DNA from: Hygrocybe punicea
Taxonomy: Eukaryota; Basidiomycota; Agaricomycetes; Agaricales; Hygrophoraceae
Direction of reading: 5' to 3'
Assembly: GCA_963556145.1 (NCBI GenBank)
Contig: OY744461.1
Location: 2,728,001 to 2,792,000 of the forward strand
DNA length: 64,000 nt
The position numbers and the translations under genes were made by a program. Positions within the stretch are counted from its first letter, which is position 1, and the number at the start of each line of letters is the position of its first letter. A model generated the notes under the pieces. It was not told where the DNA came from, ran no database searches, and worked only from the letters and a program-made list of their open reading frames with translations. Of the stretch, positions 34,441 through 46,023 are shown piece by piece.

Positions 34441-35999
34441 GGTAGAAGGAATTGCCTTTTTAGGACTCCAAGCCATGGCTTGAGCTGGAGCCAAGCCGTA
34501 GCCAGCCGAAGCCGTTCCTTGCTGACAGCTCGGCTTGACTAAATAAGCTGTAAATAGTAGAAGCCGGCAGAAGCCGAGCCGGAGCCGAGCCGAGCCACGC
34601 CGTGGCAACACTACCGGCATCATTGTCGTTGAAACGCCAAGGTCAAGCCATACCAAAGGGTCGGCAGGCGAAGAAGATGAAACGGGCGGTTGACAAGAGT
34701 CCACTCGCACAAGACCAAGTGAGTAGTTTACATTTGTGACATCAAGTCCATTCAACTAATGTATCTCTCAGTGTTGCAAAAGATGCCGCGACCGATGGCC
34801 AACTTATGTCTGCATTAAAGGCAGGGTCACCGCTTGCACTGAATGCCACTGGGCGAAAGTCAAGTGCATTTGGCCAGAGGATGATGAATGGTCTGGCATT
34901 GGGACAGCCGGCCCGAGCCAGAAGAAGTTGAAGACGGCACCAAAGCAAGCACCAGCACTGAGTTTCAAGAACATCTAAAAGGTGACGTTGAAGTTGACAA
35001 CGCCAGCAGTCCAAGGTCCAGGGCTGAACTCAACTCCATCTATGATGGATATTCGGCCCAAAAAAGCAACCATCCATACACCGAGCCCGAGCCCGAGATT
35101 GACACCAATCAGCTCCCCACTCTCCTCAATCCCTTCTGAACTGCCATCACCAATGCTTGCTCCCCCTCGTAAATGGGACCAGTTGAAGAAAGTCAAAGGG
35201 AAGGGCAAAGAGGTGGTGAAGGATGGCGAGAAGTCGGCGAAATTGCATATACCAGAAGGATGTAAGCACTTTATTCCTTGTTTTACGATTAATTGACTCA
35301 TGGTGCCTATGTGTAGCTACCGTATACCCATTGGTTTTCCATCCTCAAAGGATGGACGTGCTCAGTGAAATGAGCAGCACCCAGGTTATGAATGGCGATT
35401 CGTTGGCGCTCAGGGCCAGGGTACAAGCATTGGAGGATATGAATGGTGATAGGCTGGCACTCAGGGCCAAGGTACAAGCATTGGAGGCCGAGGTGCGAGG
35501 GTTAAAATTGATGATGGAGACATTCCGGGTTACGATGAGTCGAGGTCCGTGACATGAATCGGAATCGAGCCCACTCCTGGTGGAAGAGACGCTGCGCCCG
35601 GAGGAGGACGATCCCATTCCCGTTCCCATGTGGTTACCGAGTTTCCTGCAAGACCTCCCAGAAGTACGGCAGCAATCCTGGCCTGGCTCCGGCAATGATC
35701 GGCACAATTCAGCCCCACAAGAATCTTTGGCCACCGGGCCGTCTACGTCATCGTTGAAAAGAGACCGGTCGACCATAATGCCGTTGGTGCCGATTGGGGA
35801 TGTCATTAGGTCCCCTTTTTTAAAATCTCCTTCAAAATCACCAGGGAAGATCCCTGCATCAACTGAATTGCTGTCCTGAGCTGTATGTGTTTTTACATAT
35901 ATATATTCATGTACATAGTAGTATTTGGTTGTGATATACCCTCATAACGTCAGTCTCTGAAGATAAATGTGCTAATATCAACACCACTATCCACGTCGA

Positions 36000-36250
36000 G
36001 TGCAATGCCGAGTGCAGCACCGAGAGTTCCACGCTGAGCTCAACACCGAATGCAACGCCGAGCTCAATGCCAAGCTTAATGCCAAAATCAATGCCGAATG
36101 CAACGCCGAGCTCAACACCAAGCTCAACACCGAAATCAACACTGAATGCAACACCGAGCTCAACACCGAGCTCAACGCCAAAATCAACGCCGAGCTCAAC
36201 GCCAAAAGGAACGCTGAGCTCAACTCCGAGGAAATCAACACCAAGCACAA
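36000..36250 (+). repeat. 12-bp coding-type repeat (NAEL/NAKI tetrapeptides)
   Basis: Units of the form aacgccgagctc and aacgccaaaatc repeat about 20 times and keep a three-base register, giving a chain of Asn-Ala/Thr-Glu/Lys-Leu/Ile tetrapeptides. The frame from 36000 to 36353 is open. Two copies of gctcttgcctgatgat plus a cctttct stretch follow at about 36420 and 36585. No start, domain or neighbour supports a real gene, and 36360-36920 holds nothing further that I can name. Confidence 0.6.
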
Positions 36251-36924
36251 CTCCGAGGTAAACACAAAACCAAAGTGGTTCTCAGGAAGACATTCTCTAG
36301 GTTGGAGGTACATCGTCACACCAAGCTCAACAGTGAACTCAATGACGAGGTAATCAACGCCAAGTGGAACACGGAGATGAACACCGAGGTAAACCCCGAG
36401 ATCAACGGCAAGCTCATTTGTGCTCTTGCCTGATGATTTGTCCCCGACCTTTCTTTCTTCCTCCCTTCATCTCCAGCTTCTTGGTTACTCCGTCCAAACA
36501 ACCATAGATGTCTATTATATGATTCAACATGAAACTGTCTATCGAGTCGTTTTCCTGGGGCTCCTCCGTTCGGGGACATCTTTGCTCTTGCCTGATGATC
36601 TGTCCCCAACCTTTCTTTTCTTCCTCTCTTTATCTCCACCTTCGTTGATGGCCTTCCGTTTCAAAGATTTCAGGCCAGAACTTAGCACCGAGCATACAGA
36701 TAAAAGCCGAGGTCGGACTTCCGGAAATTTGAGCTTCATGTTAATAATGAAATAATCATTGCTTTATGACCTCGTCAATGGGATATCGCACTCAACACAT
36801 TTTTCGACACCTAAAATAAGCCTCTGGAATTGTGTCACACAATAAATGTATTCTTATTTTTTACTTTCGGGTTTTGCCTTATTTCAATGTCAGTATGACT
36901 CCGGAATTTACAGTTTCGAGCTGA

Positions 36925-38600
36925 TCACTTTCGATTGCCATACTCAGAATGTATATTACGCAGAAAAACACTCACCGGAAGTTTATTGACAGCTTTTATA
37001 CAGGCTTGATACTCGATGTCATCGGATAATGAAGAGAGGTACCTAATCCTGTCTTTGGGATCGTCAATGTCTGGAAGAGTTAACAGGGTCGACTTTGGAG
37101 GAAGCTCCATCGGAGGAGACTCCAAATTGTCATTAACATCTTCAAGGTACAGCCTCCGGTCTTCTGCATCATATTCATTGTCGGGTCGGAAATCATCGTT
37201 GGCCATCTCCTTCCCTTTCCCCTTGTTCCTACGTGATCGTCTTGGAGGGGACTGTGAACTAGTATTGGTTGATGAGTCCGATACGGTGTCATCATCAGTT
37301 TCGGCCTCAGCATCAGCATTCGAGTCAGCATCAGCATTTGAGTCATCACCATCGTTGACTTCACTTGAACGTCGTGTTGGCTTTGACTTTGACCTGTGTT
37401 CTCCTCAGCGAGACCCGAAATTGGAGGGGGGAGATTTGTCGATCTGTCCATTTTTCCCTTTGAAGCCCCGGAATTCCAAAGTCGTCTTGACTTTCTTATC
37501 ATCCTGTCTCTTGTACCAGAAATCCAACAGAGCAGTTGCATTTTGTTTTGTTAGTTTCGATGGATCTCGAAGTTGAAACCCAGCCGGCAAATACTCCCTG
37601 GATAGATATTCGTCCTGATGCTGGCCAATGTCACCCCAAGGCACCAATGCCGAGTTATCACTGGACCATATCTCTGTAGCCATTTGAATGATGATTTATA
37701 TGATGGCCAAATGACTTACGGTAATGGCAGTTAACGAAGTCCCGGATCAACATCTTCATTTCATCCAGGTTGGGTCTGCTCATCCCTGAGAATGCTGGTA
37801 GTCTCGGAATACCCTTGTCATCTAAGTGGACCTTTGGCTTTTTGGCCGAAACCGTTTCTCGTTCACCATCATTATCCCGGTCATCCAAATTTCCTGTGGT
37901 GACATGCCGATGCCGATAACAATGCTGATGCCGATAACAATGCCGATGCCAATAACAATGCCGATGCCAATAACAATACCAATAAGATGACCATGTCAAT
38001 TCAGATCGTACCAGTAGGTATACTTTATACTCACCCAGTTCCTCGCCTGCATATGATTCCCATTCGGTCATCACCGAGCCGTTCTGCCAATTGGGTTTGG
38101 ATTTGATGAAGGACCTGTTCCCCAGCTTGTCATTGAAGTCATGCCTGTTTTGGACACATGTATAAGTAGCTGGTTAACGGGTTGAAAGCAACTGCATACA
38201 AAGACACCAGCACATTCCCTGACGTATCGTGAAAGGCTGAGAGGACAAAGACTCTCATTCCGAGATGCCGGTGCATTTGTTCAGCGAAGTCACGGATGTA
38301 TTTAACAGCGTGTTTTTCAGCATTTCCAGGGATATCAGACAACACATCATGTTCAGTGTTCTAACGACCCACTTTTGTTGTACTCTTGCAGGAGGTGATC
38401 TTGAGTTCCACTCCTCCACCAATCCCTCATAGTTCTTGAGCTCCTCTCTGGTCAACTGTTCATAAATGGCTTGAAGCCCAGCCTGATACTTTGCCATCCA
38501 GTCCTTGGAACCTGGAGTCGAATTTGACAGCTCAGTGACTTTCTCATCTACCTGACCCTTTCTCTCATGAGCTACAACTTTCTTGACTGTCCATTTTTTT
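36925..38600 (-). pseudogene. Multi-copy mushroom gene with HMG-box-like N-terminus, truncated
   Basis: On the minus strand the surviving gene begins TVKKVVAHERKGQVDEKVTE at about 38600. Next comes a helical YEQLTREELKNYEGLVEEWN segment that resembles the HMG-box-like start of a widespread mushroom family. Then come KYIRDFAEQMHRHLGMRVF, NWQNGSVMTEWESYAGEELG, GIPRLPAFSGMSRPNLDEMK, and after an intron ALVPWGDIGQHQDEYL and DPSKLTKQNATALLDFW. The tail is acidic and basic by turns. An in-frame TGA (37405-37407) separates NFGSR from GEHRSKSKP. The 5' end is cut at about 38603 by a repeat element. The linker at 37915-37990 is a CCGATGCCAATAACAATG-type repeat. Confidence 0.6.
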
Positions 38601-38602
38601 AC

Positions 38603-38830
38603 ATTACGAGTCCCTATAAGGGAATCGTTCTATACGGTGGATTCTCAAACTCAGGGTCAGACTCTAATTTGCCAAGCCGTGGGAACAATTTTGTGAAACT
38701 GTGGGAACAATTTGGAAGCCCTGGGAATAACTATGAAACCGTGTGACTGGGCGGAGTTGAGTGTGAGAATTTGTTGTCCCAATTGGCAAGAACAATAAGG
38801 CAGCTGGATCACAGCAGCCAAATTTGGAAA
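38603..38830 (+). repeat. Direct repeat, left copy (LTR-like)
   Basis: From attacgagtccctataagg this matches 39994 onward for at least 170 bp, with about 10 percent differences by eye and weaker similarity to about 38935. The other copy starts tgttacgag, as many basidiomycete LTRs do. No retrotransposon protein lies between the copies. It truncates the gene on its left. Confidence 0.65.
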
Positions 38831-39114
38831 TGGGTAGTGTTATATCATGTTGGTATTGCAATTGCAATTGGTTTCTGACAATGATCACATGCATTCATAA
38901 TGCAATGTGCCGTGTATGAATGAACAATATGTCAGTGGTATCTGTCATGTAGCCACATCTACTGTGTGTAATAGAATTGTTGATAATGAAATGAGGTCAA
39001 ACAGTGTCCATTGTACACTTGTCACACAGGTCCAAATGTGTGCAGTGAGTGTTTGGTAGGTGTCCCAGCTTTAATCTGGTGCAGTCATTTGCACAAATAT
39101 CTGTACAGTGTTTT

Positions 39115-39660
39115 GGTGGACATGTTCAGTGCATGTAAGTAAACCGGTGTGACCGGATATATGACACCGAACACATCGAACATGTTCAGTGTGTTCTGTG
39201 GACATGTTCGGTGCATGTCAGTAAACTAGTATGACCAGATATACGACACCGAACACATCGAACATGTTCGGTGTGTTTGGTGGACATGTTCGGTGCAGGT
39301 CAGTGAACTGGTATGACCAGATATACTACACCGAACACATCGAACATGTTCGGTGTGTTCGGTGGACATGTTCGGTGCGTGTCAGTAAACTGGTATGACC
39401 AGATATATGACACCGAACACATCAAACATGTTCAGTGGACATGTTCGGTGCATGTCAGTACACAGGTATAACCAGATATACTACACTGAACACATCGAAC
39501 ATGTTGAACCGGTGTGTTCGGTTGACATGTTCGGTGGATGTTGGTAAGCCAATATGACTAGGTATACTACAGCAAACACATCGGGTGTGTTTGTTGGACA
39601 TGTTTGGTGGATGTCCATCAACCGGTATGACTACTACACCGAACACATCCACCAAACACA
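39115..39660. repeat. 82-bp satellite with palindromic core, array 1
   Basis: About six diverged units of 80-82 bp. Each has the palindrome cgaacatgttcg, the words ggacatgttcggtg and ccgaacacatc, and a gtatgaccagatata spacer. No coding capacity is credible. A second array with the same unit lies at 54885-55340, and a short trace (gacatgttcggtgtgttcgg) is at 41214-41250. Confidence 0.9.
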
Positions 39661-39668
39661 CCGAAGAT

Positions 39669-39985
39669 GCCGCAGCCTTCATTTGTGGCATTTCCCTTGC
39701 ACAAATAGTTGTATGAACAACGTATTTGGTGTGTCTGTAGTGTAGCTACCAGTACAATGTGTATTAGAATTAATATTAATGCACGCATTGACTACTTGTC
39801 GAACAGGTCCAAAGTGTTCGGTATGTTCGGTAAGGTGTTTGGTTGATGTCCCAGCCTTCATCTGTGGCATTTCCCTTGCACAAATAGTTGTACGAACAAC
39901 GTATTCGATGTATCTGTAGTGTAGCTACATGTACAATGTGTATTAGAATTAATATTAATGCAAGCATTGACTACTTGCAAAGTGT
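39669..39985. repeat. 183-bp tandem duplication
   Basis: Two copies start cagccttcat(t/c)tgtggcatttcc and end cattgactacttg, about 183 bp apart. Diverged traces of the same module occur near 39065 and 40529 (cccagc or ccctac, then gcattgcaattgcacaaat). It joins the satellite to the right-hand direct repeat. Confidence 0.8.
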
Positions 39986-39991
39986 TCGGTA

Positions 39992-40215
39992 TGTTACGAG
40001 TCCCTATAAGGGAATCGTTCTATACGGTGGATTTTTCAACTCAGGGTCAGACTCTAATTTGCCAAGCCGTGGGAACAATTGTTGCAAACTGTGGGAACAA
40101 TTTTGAAGCCCTGTGAATAAATTTGAAACCGTGTGACTGCTGACTTTGTAACTGTGAGAATTTGTTGTCTCAAATGAGCAAGAACAATAAGGTCACCAGA
40201 TCAAAGGTGCCAAGT
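39992..40215 (+). repeat. Direct repeat, right copy (LTR-like)
   Basis: It starts tgttacgagtccctataagg and parallels 38603-38830, including the gccgtgggaacaatt and gaatttgttgtc blocks. The following region, 40216-41400, is AT-rich and has no gene I can support; one 145-codon hydrophobic frame on the minus strand lacks any feature of a real protein. Confidence 0.65.
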
Positions 40216-41412
40216 TGGGAAAGTGTAGTCCACTGCTAAGTCGACTTCATGACAATAATCGTATTCTTTGTTGGTGTAATGTGCATTATGACATATGGAT
40301 GAGTTGAAAACCTGTCTGAACAGTACTGAGAGTTCTGTATTGTCCAACTAGTATCCCTGCTGTATTTTGAGGAATTGCCAGTGCAATATAGACTGAATGA
40401 ACCAGATATGATATCTTTGTTTACAGATACATATAACAGCTATGTACATTGGAATCACAAGGAACAGGTTTAACACTGGTTTAACCGGCGGGTTCATCAT
40501 TTTTCGGCACAAAGTGTTTTGCAGATGTCCCTACCTGAATCCGGGGCATTGCAATTGCACAAATAATAGCAGAAATAAAAGTCTGGACAGTTGTTGGATG
40601 TGCATTATGTGCCATATTTGACATCCCATATTGAAGCAGAGAAAGTGCAAGCAGAGCTATCAACATTGAGAAACTATGGAGTTCACACATTGGTACCCCA
40701 GATGCTGTTTCAATGTATTCATTGAATGGGCTCATAAGGGTGAGGTGTATAATTTGTTGATGTTTCATCAAAGGACACGAAAATAGTACAATAAATGCAG
40801 TCAACTGCATAATGATTCGAGATCCAGACACAAGGACAAGGAACATAATTAGTTCAAGAGAAGCTCCAATCATGCCAGAACAAAATAATATGATTGGAAA
40901 GCAATTATTCAATAGCAAAGCATCATATTTATGGCAGGATGGGAAGAAGTGAAGGTTGGGCCAAGATACAATCCAATGGTATCAATGCAGGAACATAGCA
41001 ACATAGGCTTCTCAGTACAGCAGTGAATTTCGTCATCAATTTAGATATAAAGGAGTAAATATGCTTGTTGTACCTGCAGATTTCGTCCAGTTAATATGAC
41101 ACGTCTTTGAACAAAAGGTTATGCATCACATATGCGAAGTAAAGGTAGTTTGATTGAATTTGTACAATGAATTGTAATTCAGTTTCATGGACCACAAACT
41201 GAACATATTGGACATGTTCGGTGTGTTCGGTCAATGTGTTCGGTCAATATGTTCAGGTTACTATTGTCATATGTGATCAGTACACATTGAACATTGGATA
41301 TAGTTAGCTATCCAGTGGTGATACAAAGAGAATATGCAAACATTAAATCTGGATTATAGGTAGATAATGGATTTTCAATAGCTCATTCTCATCTTTTCAG
41401 CAAAAAGGCACA

Positions 41413-41883
41413 TTGAGAAATTTGGACTTGGTAGAATTTTGGGTGCTGTGTTTTGTATCTCATGAAATACTGCTTGGATCAAGATGGTTATACAGTTTAT
41501 GATTCTGGTTGTATTTCGAGCCTAGTGACAGACAAACATAGTACAGATGCAATGACGGCTCAAAGGACAAAAATAGAGAAGAATATGGTATATGTACTTC
41601 TAGGCCTTGAAAAGATGAACAACCTTCTCCCTCCAGTCTTCTTCATATGAGCTCTTTCGATGTCATAATTTGACAGTATCATTTTGGGCGTCAAAAAGTA
41701 CTGGTCTACCTTTTATTTCATCAACAACTCACTATATCCTAAATATTGTTCAAATGTAATTACAGGCGTAGATAGTCCTCAAGACATAGTACAACTTTCC
41801 CTGTATAACCATCTTAATCCAAATAGTATTTCATGAGATACAAAACACAGCACCCAAAATTCTACCAAGTCCAAATTTCTCAA
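41413..41883. mobile_element. 471-bp inverted-repeat element
   Basis: The 83-bp arms 41413-41495 and 41801-41883 are inverted copies with about three differences (ttgagaaatttggacttggt at the ends). The 305-bp middle is unique and non-coding. No clear target duplication is seen next to the ends. It is MITE-like, family unknown. Confidence 0.75.
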
Positions 41884-41970
41884 TTGATTCAAAAAGGTGC
41901 AGTTGCTGCCATCAGATAGCAAAACAGCTGTAACATATCAACGGGTTGAGTACACATACAATATTATACA

Positions 41971-43446
41971 TTAGCATCGGTCTATATTCATATTATAGAA
42001 GCGTCGCCTTGTTTCCACAACACCCTCTGCATCATTACCCTCTTCCACATACCCAACATGCCGTTTGATGGCTATTCTGGGCTGTGTAGTTGGTGTAGGC
42101 AAAGCTGTCTTGTTGCGAATCATAGTTGCTTCCTGAGAATATACATCAGTATTCGTTTAATTCTTGATGTATTAAAGTGTTACCTCTGTGAAGTCACTGT
42201 CTACCAGTGCCAATGACCGTAGATTCAGAATCATCTTGAATTTATCCTTCTTTACCGGAACTGCCGATATTGTAAACTGAACCTCCACTATATCACCGAT
42301 TCTAAAGCAAGTTGGGTTTGTTGGAATGAAGCTAATAAATATTTCCATCAGTAGGGATGTGATCCCAATTCATCGTCACTCACCAATGTCGATTTCTATC
42401 AGACTTCAACTTGTAATAAAGTACGCAATTGTCCTGGCCATGAAAGTAGCGGGAATTCGCAAGTGAGGTTAATATGCCTTTTGGATCAATGACATACTCG
42501 AATGGAATGTGAGAGGAAGTGTTGTCATGTCGGCGATCAGTGAAATATCGGGTTCCTATTGCGAGTGCCATGTAATCCATGTATGTAGAAGGCATAAAAG
42601 CTTGCATTGCTTTGTCAGGAAATTGACGAGCCAGTTTCTGGTGCAAAATCCGAAGGTTATCGATATAGGATTGAAAGCCCGTTGTATCAAGGCCAGTTAC
42701 GACTATGCTTTGATGTATGAAGGGCGTTCGGCGTTCTGGTTGACTATTGCAGTGATTCATCAGAATGGTATTCAAGGAATTGATACGAATTTAGCACATA
42801 CCTGGTTGTTATGGGTGGAAGATCTTTCGCCACCAAAATCGCTTGCAAACTTAATACCAATTCTTGATGTTCGGATTCATCATTGGTTGGAAGTGTAAAC
42901 TTCCAGCAATTTGGAGAGTCAACATGCACAATATTGACATTTGCAATCTGGCAATGCGGTCAATATGATATACCTTTTCAAATCCAATGACTTACGTTTG
43001 TGGCCTTCGCAAGCTGACTTTCATCATCGTCTAAGCGTGCAGATATGATTTCCTGCAGATGTTCAGCTGTCAATTTGGTGTCAAATACTAGCCAGTATAT
43101 ATATGGTGGATATTGCTAACATGCACCCTTGAAGTTGTAATAGTTGTCCATCACGTACAAAGCAGTGGTGAGATGTATATTGCGTGGCACAATTTCGTCC
43201 ACTTCATGGATTATATCTTTTGCCATCACCGATCATATCCATATTGGCTTTTGATGTCCATGTGATGATAGCTTTCAGGATCCGTTTTGCTTTTGTTTTT
43301 GTATTGCATTCTTCAATATTGAAGTTTGCGTCATTTTGCATAATACGGATCCTTTCCATGTCTTTCAAATGCACCACATAATGTTGGTTGTCAGCTGTCT
43401 GGTTTGGATATGGTATAGTCAAGCATGTACTCCAGCTTTTCCGCAT
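41971..43446 (-). CDS. Mushroom-specific protein of unknown function
   Basis: Minus-strand exons give, in order, a Lys-rich part around MERIRIMQNDANFNIEE, EHLQEIISARLDDDESQ, DSPNCWKFTLPTNDES with VLSLQAILVAKDLPPITT, a long exon with AMQAFMPSTYMDYMALA, and DPKGILTSLANSRYFHGQDN. After an intron comes the conserved end FRIGDIVEVQFTISAVPVK, RSLALVDSDF and IKRHVGYVEE, with the stop at 41971-41973. I recall this C-terminus (a short beta-rich GDIVE domain) from a large mushroom family with no known function. The 5' start is unsure; the frame near 43200-43130 is poor, so the first exons may be decayed. Confidence 0.55.
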
Positions 43447-43888
43447 TAATTCTGCATCACAGTATATGTGTGCACAGCATTAAAATTAGCCCCTATCCAT
43501 TATGCATCAATATCTGTTAGTATACCCCATGTTTCTTAATTTGGCATTATGCATTTTTGCTTTATGAATACCCCTTTTTGTTTAGTCTCCATTCCTAACT
43601 TTAATTGAATTTGTCAACAATTCATGAAATCTACCAGTATAAACTTGTGGCGAATATCATGTGGACAGTCATCCATTTTTCATGCATACCTTTGCGCTTT
43701 GCATGGAGTACATGGCCCAAGAAGCCTCGTTTGGTATATGAGCATGTGCCAATGGTGGATCCTCTGATGTTATTGTTGAAGTTTTGGATTCACCGATTCA
43801 TCTTAAATTCATAGCTTATTGTTTTTGAGTGATTTAAAGCGTGAGTGGAGATGATATCCACTATTCCATCAACTTTTACCGCTCTCCA

Positions 43889-45936
43889 ATGCCTCCCAAG
43901 AAGTCCACCGCCACGAAATCAAACTCGAAAGCAAAATCCAAGGCCACCATGTATGCATCCCTATTTTACTCGGTATAACTGAAGTTTCTATTGCATGCAC
44001 TAAAGACGGCCTTCTGCAACAATCGAGAAGCGGAAGAAGGTCATCAAGACTTGGGCTGATGATGATATGTATGTGTCATCGTTTTAATCGTTATCTATTT
44101 TTGACCAATGGACAGTGTGGCTTTGTCCGATGCTAATGATGATGCCGTCAGTATTCAAAGCACTGGCAGTGTAATGGCACTGTCAACGCTCACAAGGTAT
44201 CTATAATCACATATCATTGTTATCCAATATGAGTTAACAAATATCAATATCCTCCTAGGCATTCCGTCAAGTTTCGCAACGTTAAAGACGTGTTAGTGTT
44301 TCAATATCAAATATATCCACCATGATATCAATCTGTTACAGTGGAAAGAAACGTCAAATGTCATCTCCCAATGTCACCGACAATGACGACAATGTGTAAA
44401 TATTTTTCATAGGTATTGTCTCATCATTGACAGGTTATCTATAGTAAAACGCCTTCCCCCGCCAAGAAATTGAAAGCTGCATCTAATCAATCACAAGACG
44501 GTGAGGAAGAGGAGGAAGAGGAAGAGGAAGAGGATTACGGTTCTAAGTGAGTTGTTCGGTTATCATAGACATATCCATTTGTTCAAACAAATCGTTTGAC
44601 TGTTTAGGCATCGTCGCAAAGTAGCCTTGATGAAGAACCCCGATAAGCCAATTTCGTGTGTATTTTACGTGCCGATATGAATATTCTCATTCATTAATTG
44701 TAACAGCGTTTCTAATACTCCATCCAAGAAGTCGAAGTCCACGAAGGCCATCATGCTCGATGATACCGACAATGATAAAGGCTCCAGTGGCGATGAAGGA
44801 GATCTGACCTATGCACTGACGCAGATCACCAGGTGTGTTGGATCTTATTACACCATGGTGTTTGATGTAGATGTCGTGAATCTAGCTTACCATCTCCGAA
44901 CGTTGATGAGTCCGATATTGGCACGAGGGATCCTCAACTTGTTGACACCTACCAAGACTGTGTCAATATCAAGTATGCAATTGCATTTATACCCTTGTCA
45001 TTTACTCATAACCATTCAGGGCAGCAGCAATGGTATCCTGGTCCAGTGCAATTGGGAATGGCAACCCACAGTTCAGTGATATCATCACTGACATCTACAA
45101 GATCAACAGAAAGTACGTTATTTGAACAGCAATTTGAGGTCAATTTGGTCGATTCATTGGATATAATATAGGTTATTGGTTTCCACCATTACATTTGATA
45201 GATCTGGGAGGTACTCTAATCTCTCTCGTGATAACCCTGCCCATATCTCCACTGGTGCATTTGGTCGCAACTTCTGTCATGCAGTCGGAGGTGGAATGCC
45301 GACGATCTTTACATCGGTCATCATAGTGGAGTCCTGCTTTCTCGATGAGCCCAAGATTGGTGGCAATACAAAGCCGGTCAAGGTTATACAGGGTGCACTA
45401 CTTCAAGGGGAATGGGAGCGATATGTCGGTGCTATTGGAATGGTGATTCGCGAGTCCGAATTTCGGGCCCAACTGTATAAGGACTATGTGTCCTTCTCAA
45501 CGACCACAGCAAGTGGAATGGATACATCTCCCAGTTTGTGCATTAATCATTTTTAGTTGTAATTCCTAATCGATTTTCATAGAGGCATCGACATCCAAAA
45601 ATGTACAACTTAGTCCATTCACTCATCGACCCACTCCATCTTATCATAAGGCCGCTCTATCATTTTACGATATTGGTAAGCATCCGGTCGTCTAATATAA
45701 ATTGATATCTTAAGTATGTGTTGTCAGTGCCCATCTATGATGCACGCAAAGTCAAAGCGGACTTCACGTCCACTCTCATATCGCTCCAGCAACTACCCAT
45801 CTTCCCGCACAATATCCCTGCAGGATCCTGTGTCGTTGTTGGACACACCATCAATACATTCAAGCGTGTAGATGACATGATGAAGAGCATTTCACTCAAT
45901 GTGCAATGGGTCATGGTCTTGGGAGTGCCGAAATGA
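43889..45936 (+). CDS. Mushroom-specific protein of unknown function, Lys-rich N-terminus
   Basis: It starts MPPKKSTATKSNSKAKSK and has many short exons separated by 45-60 bp introns (about ten). An acidic/basic N-terminal half (a Glu run at about 44510, KKSKSTKAIMLDDTDND) suggests a nuclear or disordered region. The conserved part follows: AAAMVSWSSAIGNGNPQFSD, VSTITFDRSGRYSNLSRDN, GAFGRNFCHAVGGGMPTIF, GEWERYVGAIGMVI, and the end PAGSCVVVGHTINTFKR with LNVQWVMVLGVPK. I recall these from a multi-copy mushroom family of unassigned role. One acidic exon at 44450-44540 may need a different splice to stay in frame. It is convergent with the ATP-grasp gene, 87 bp away. Confidence 0.6.
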
Positions 45937-46023
45937 TTGCTCCACTTAGCATCATTTATATTTGTATCTTATGTCTGTTTTGTGAAATAAATGCGAACCG
46001 ATCCATTGACTGTACAGATAATA

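Larger units (their letters stand above)
28101..34613 (+). mobile_element. hAT-2: 6.5-kb hAT transposon
   Basis: The left end begins tagtgttgctatggctcgg and the complement of the right end begins tagtgttgccacggcgtgg, closely related to the hAT-1 ends. The same subterminal gccgagcc-type repeats are present. Flanking 8-bp duplications are CCGGCGTC (28093-28100) and CCGGCATC (34614-34621), one mismatch, so the insertion is old enough for a point change. The host reading frame resumes across it. Inside are a low-complexity exon set, the transposase and a tandem array near the right end. Confidence 0.93.
27361..35879 (+). pseudogene. Zn-cluster-like mushroom gene split by hAT-2
   Basis: The gene starts MSSTSYTPNLSAEDF. 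After an intron and a frame change it continues with PRFQLIQRNDPSNVKDPAY, then an acidic/Lys-rich linker ending EDDDDLPAS at the hAT-2 insertion. Beyond the element the frame resumes in register with PASLSLKRQGQ. Next is a cysteine cluster C-x2-C-x8-C-x7-C-x2-C-x6-C (starting CKRCRDRW), whose second half fits the Zn2Cys6 spacing and suggests DNA binding. A Ser/Pro region and a coiled coil with a duplicated SLALRARVQALE-like unit follow. An in-frame TGA (35550-35552) separates MSRGP from an acidic tail ending at 35879. A 370-bp copy of its middle lies at 13880-14250. Confidence 0.65.

Noticed and set aside
3704..37407. Reassignment of TGA to a sense codon
   Set aside because: TGA also ends the hAT-2 transposase and LINE ORF1, the stops fall in dead repeats, and arginine in the paired hAT copy is better explained by CGA to TGA mutation.
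38603..40215. Complete LTR retrotransposon
   Set aside because: The direct repeats look LTR-like, but no gag, protease, reverse transcriptase or integrase motif lies between them.
40481..40918. 145-codon hydrophobic minus-strand frame
   Set aside because: AT-rich region, no membrane-protein pattern of even segments, no homologous motif and no neighbouring exon.
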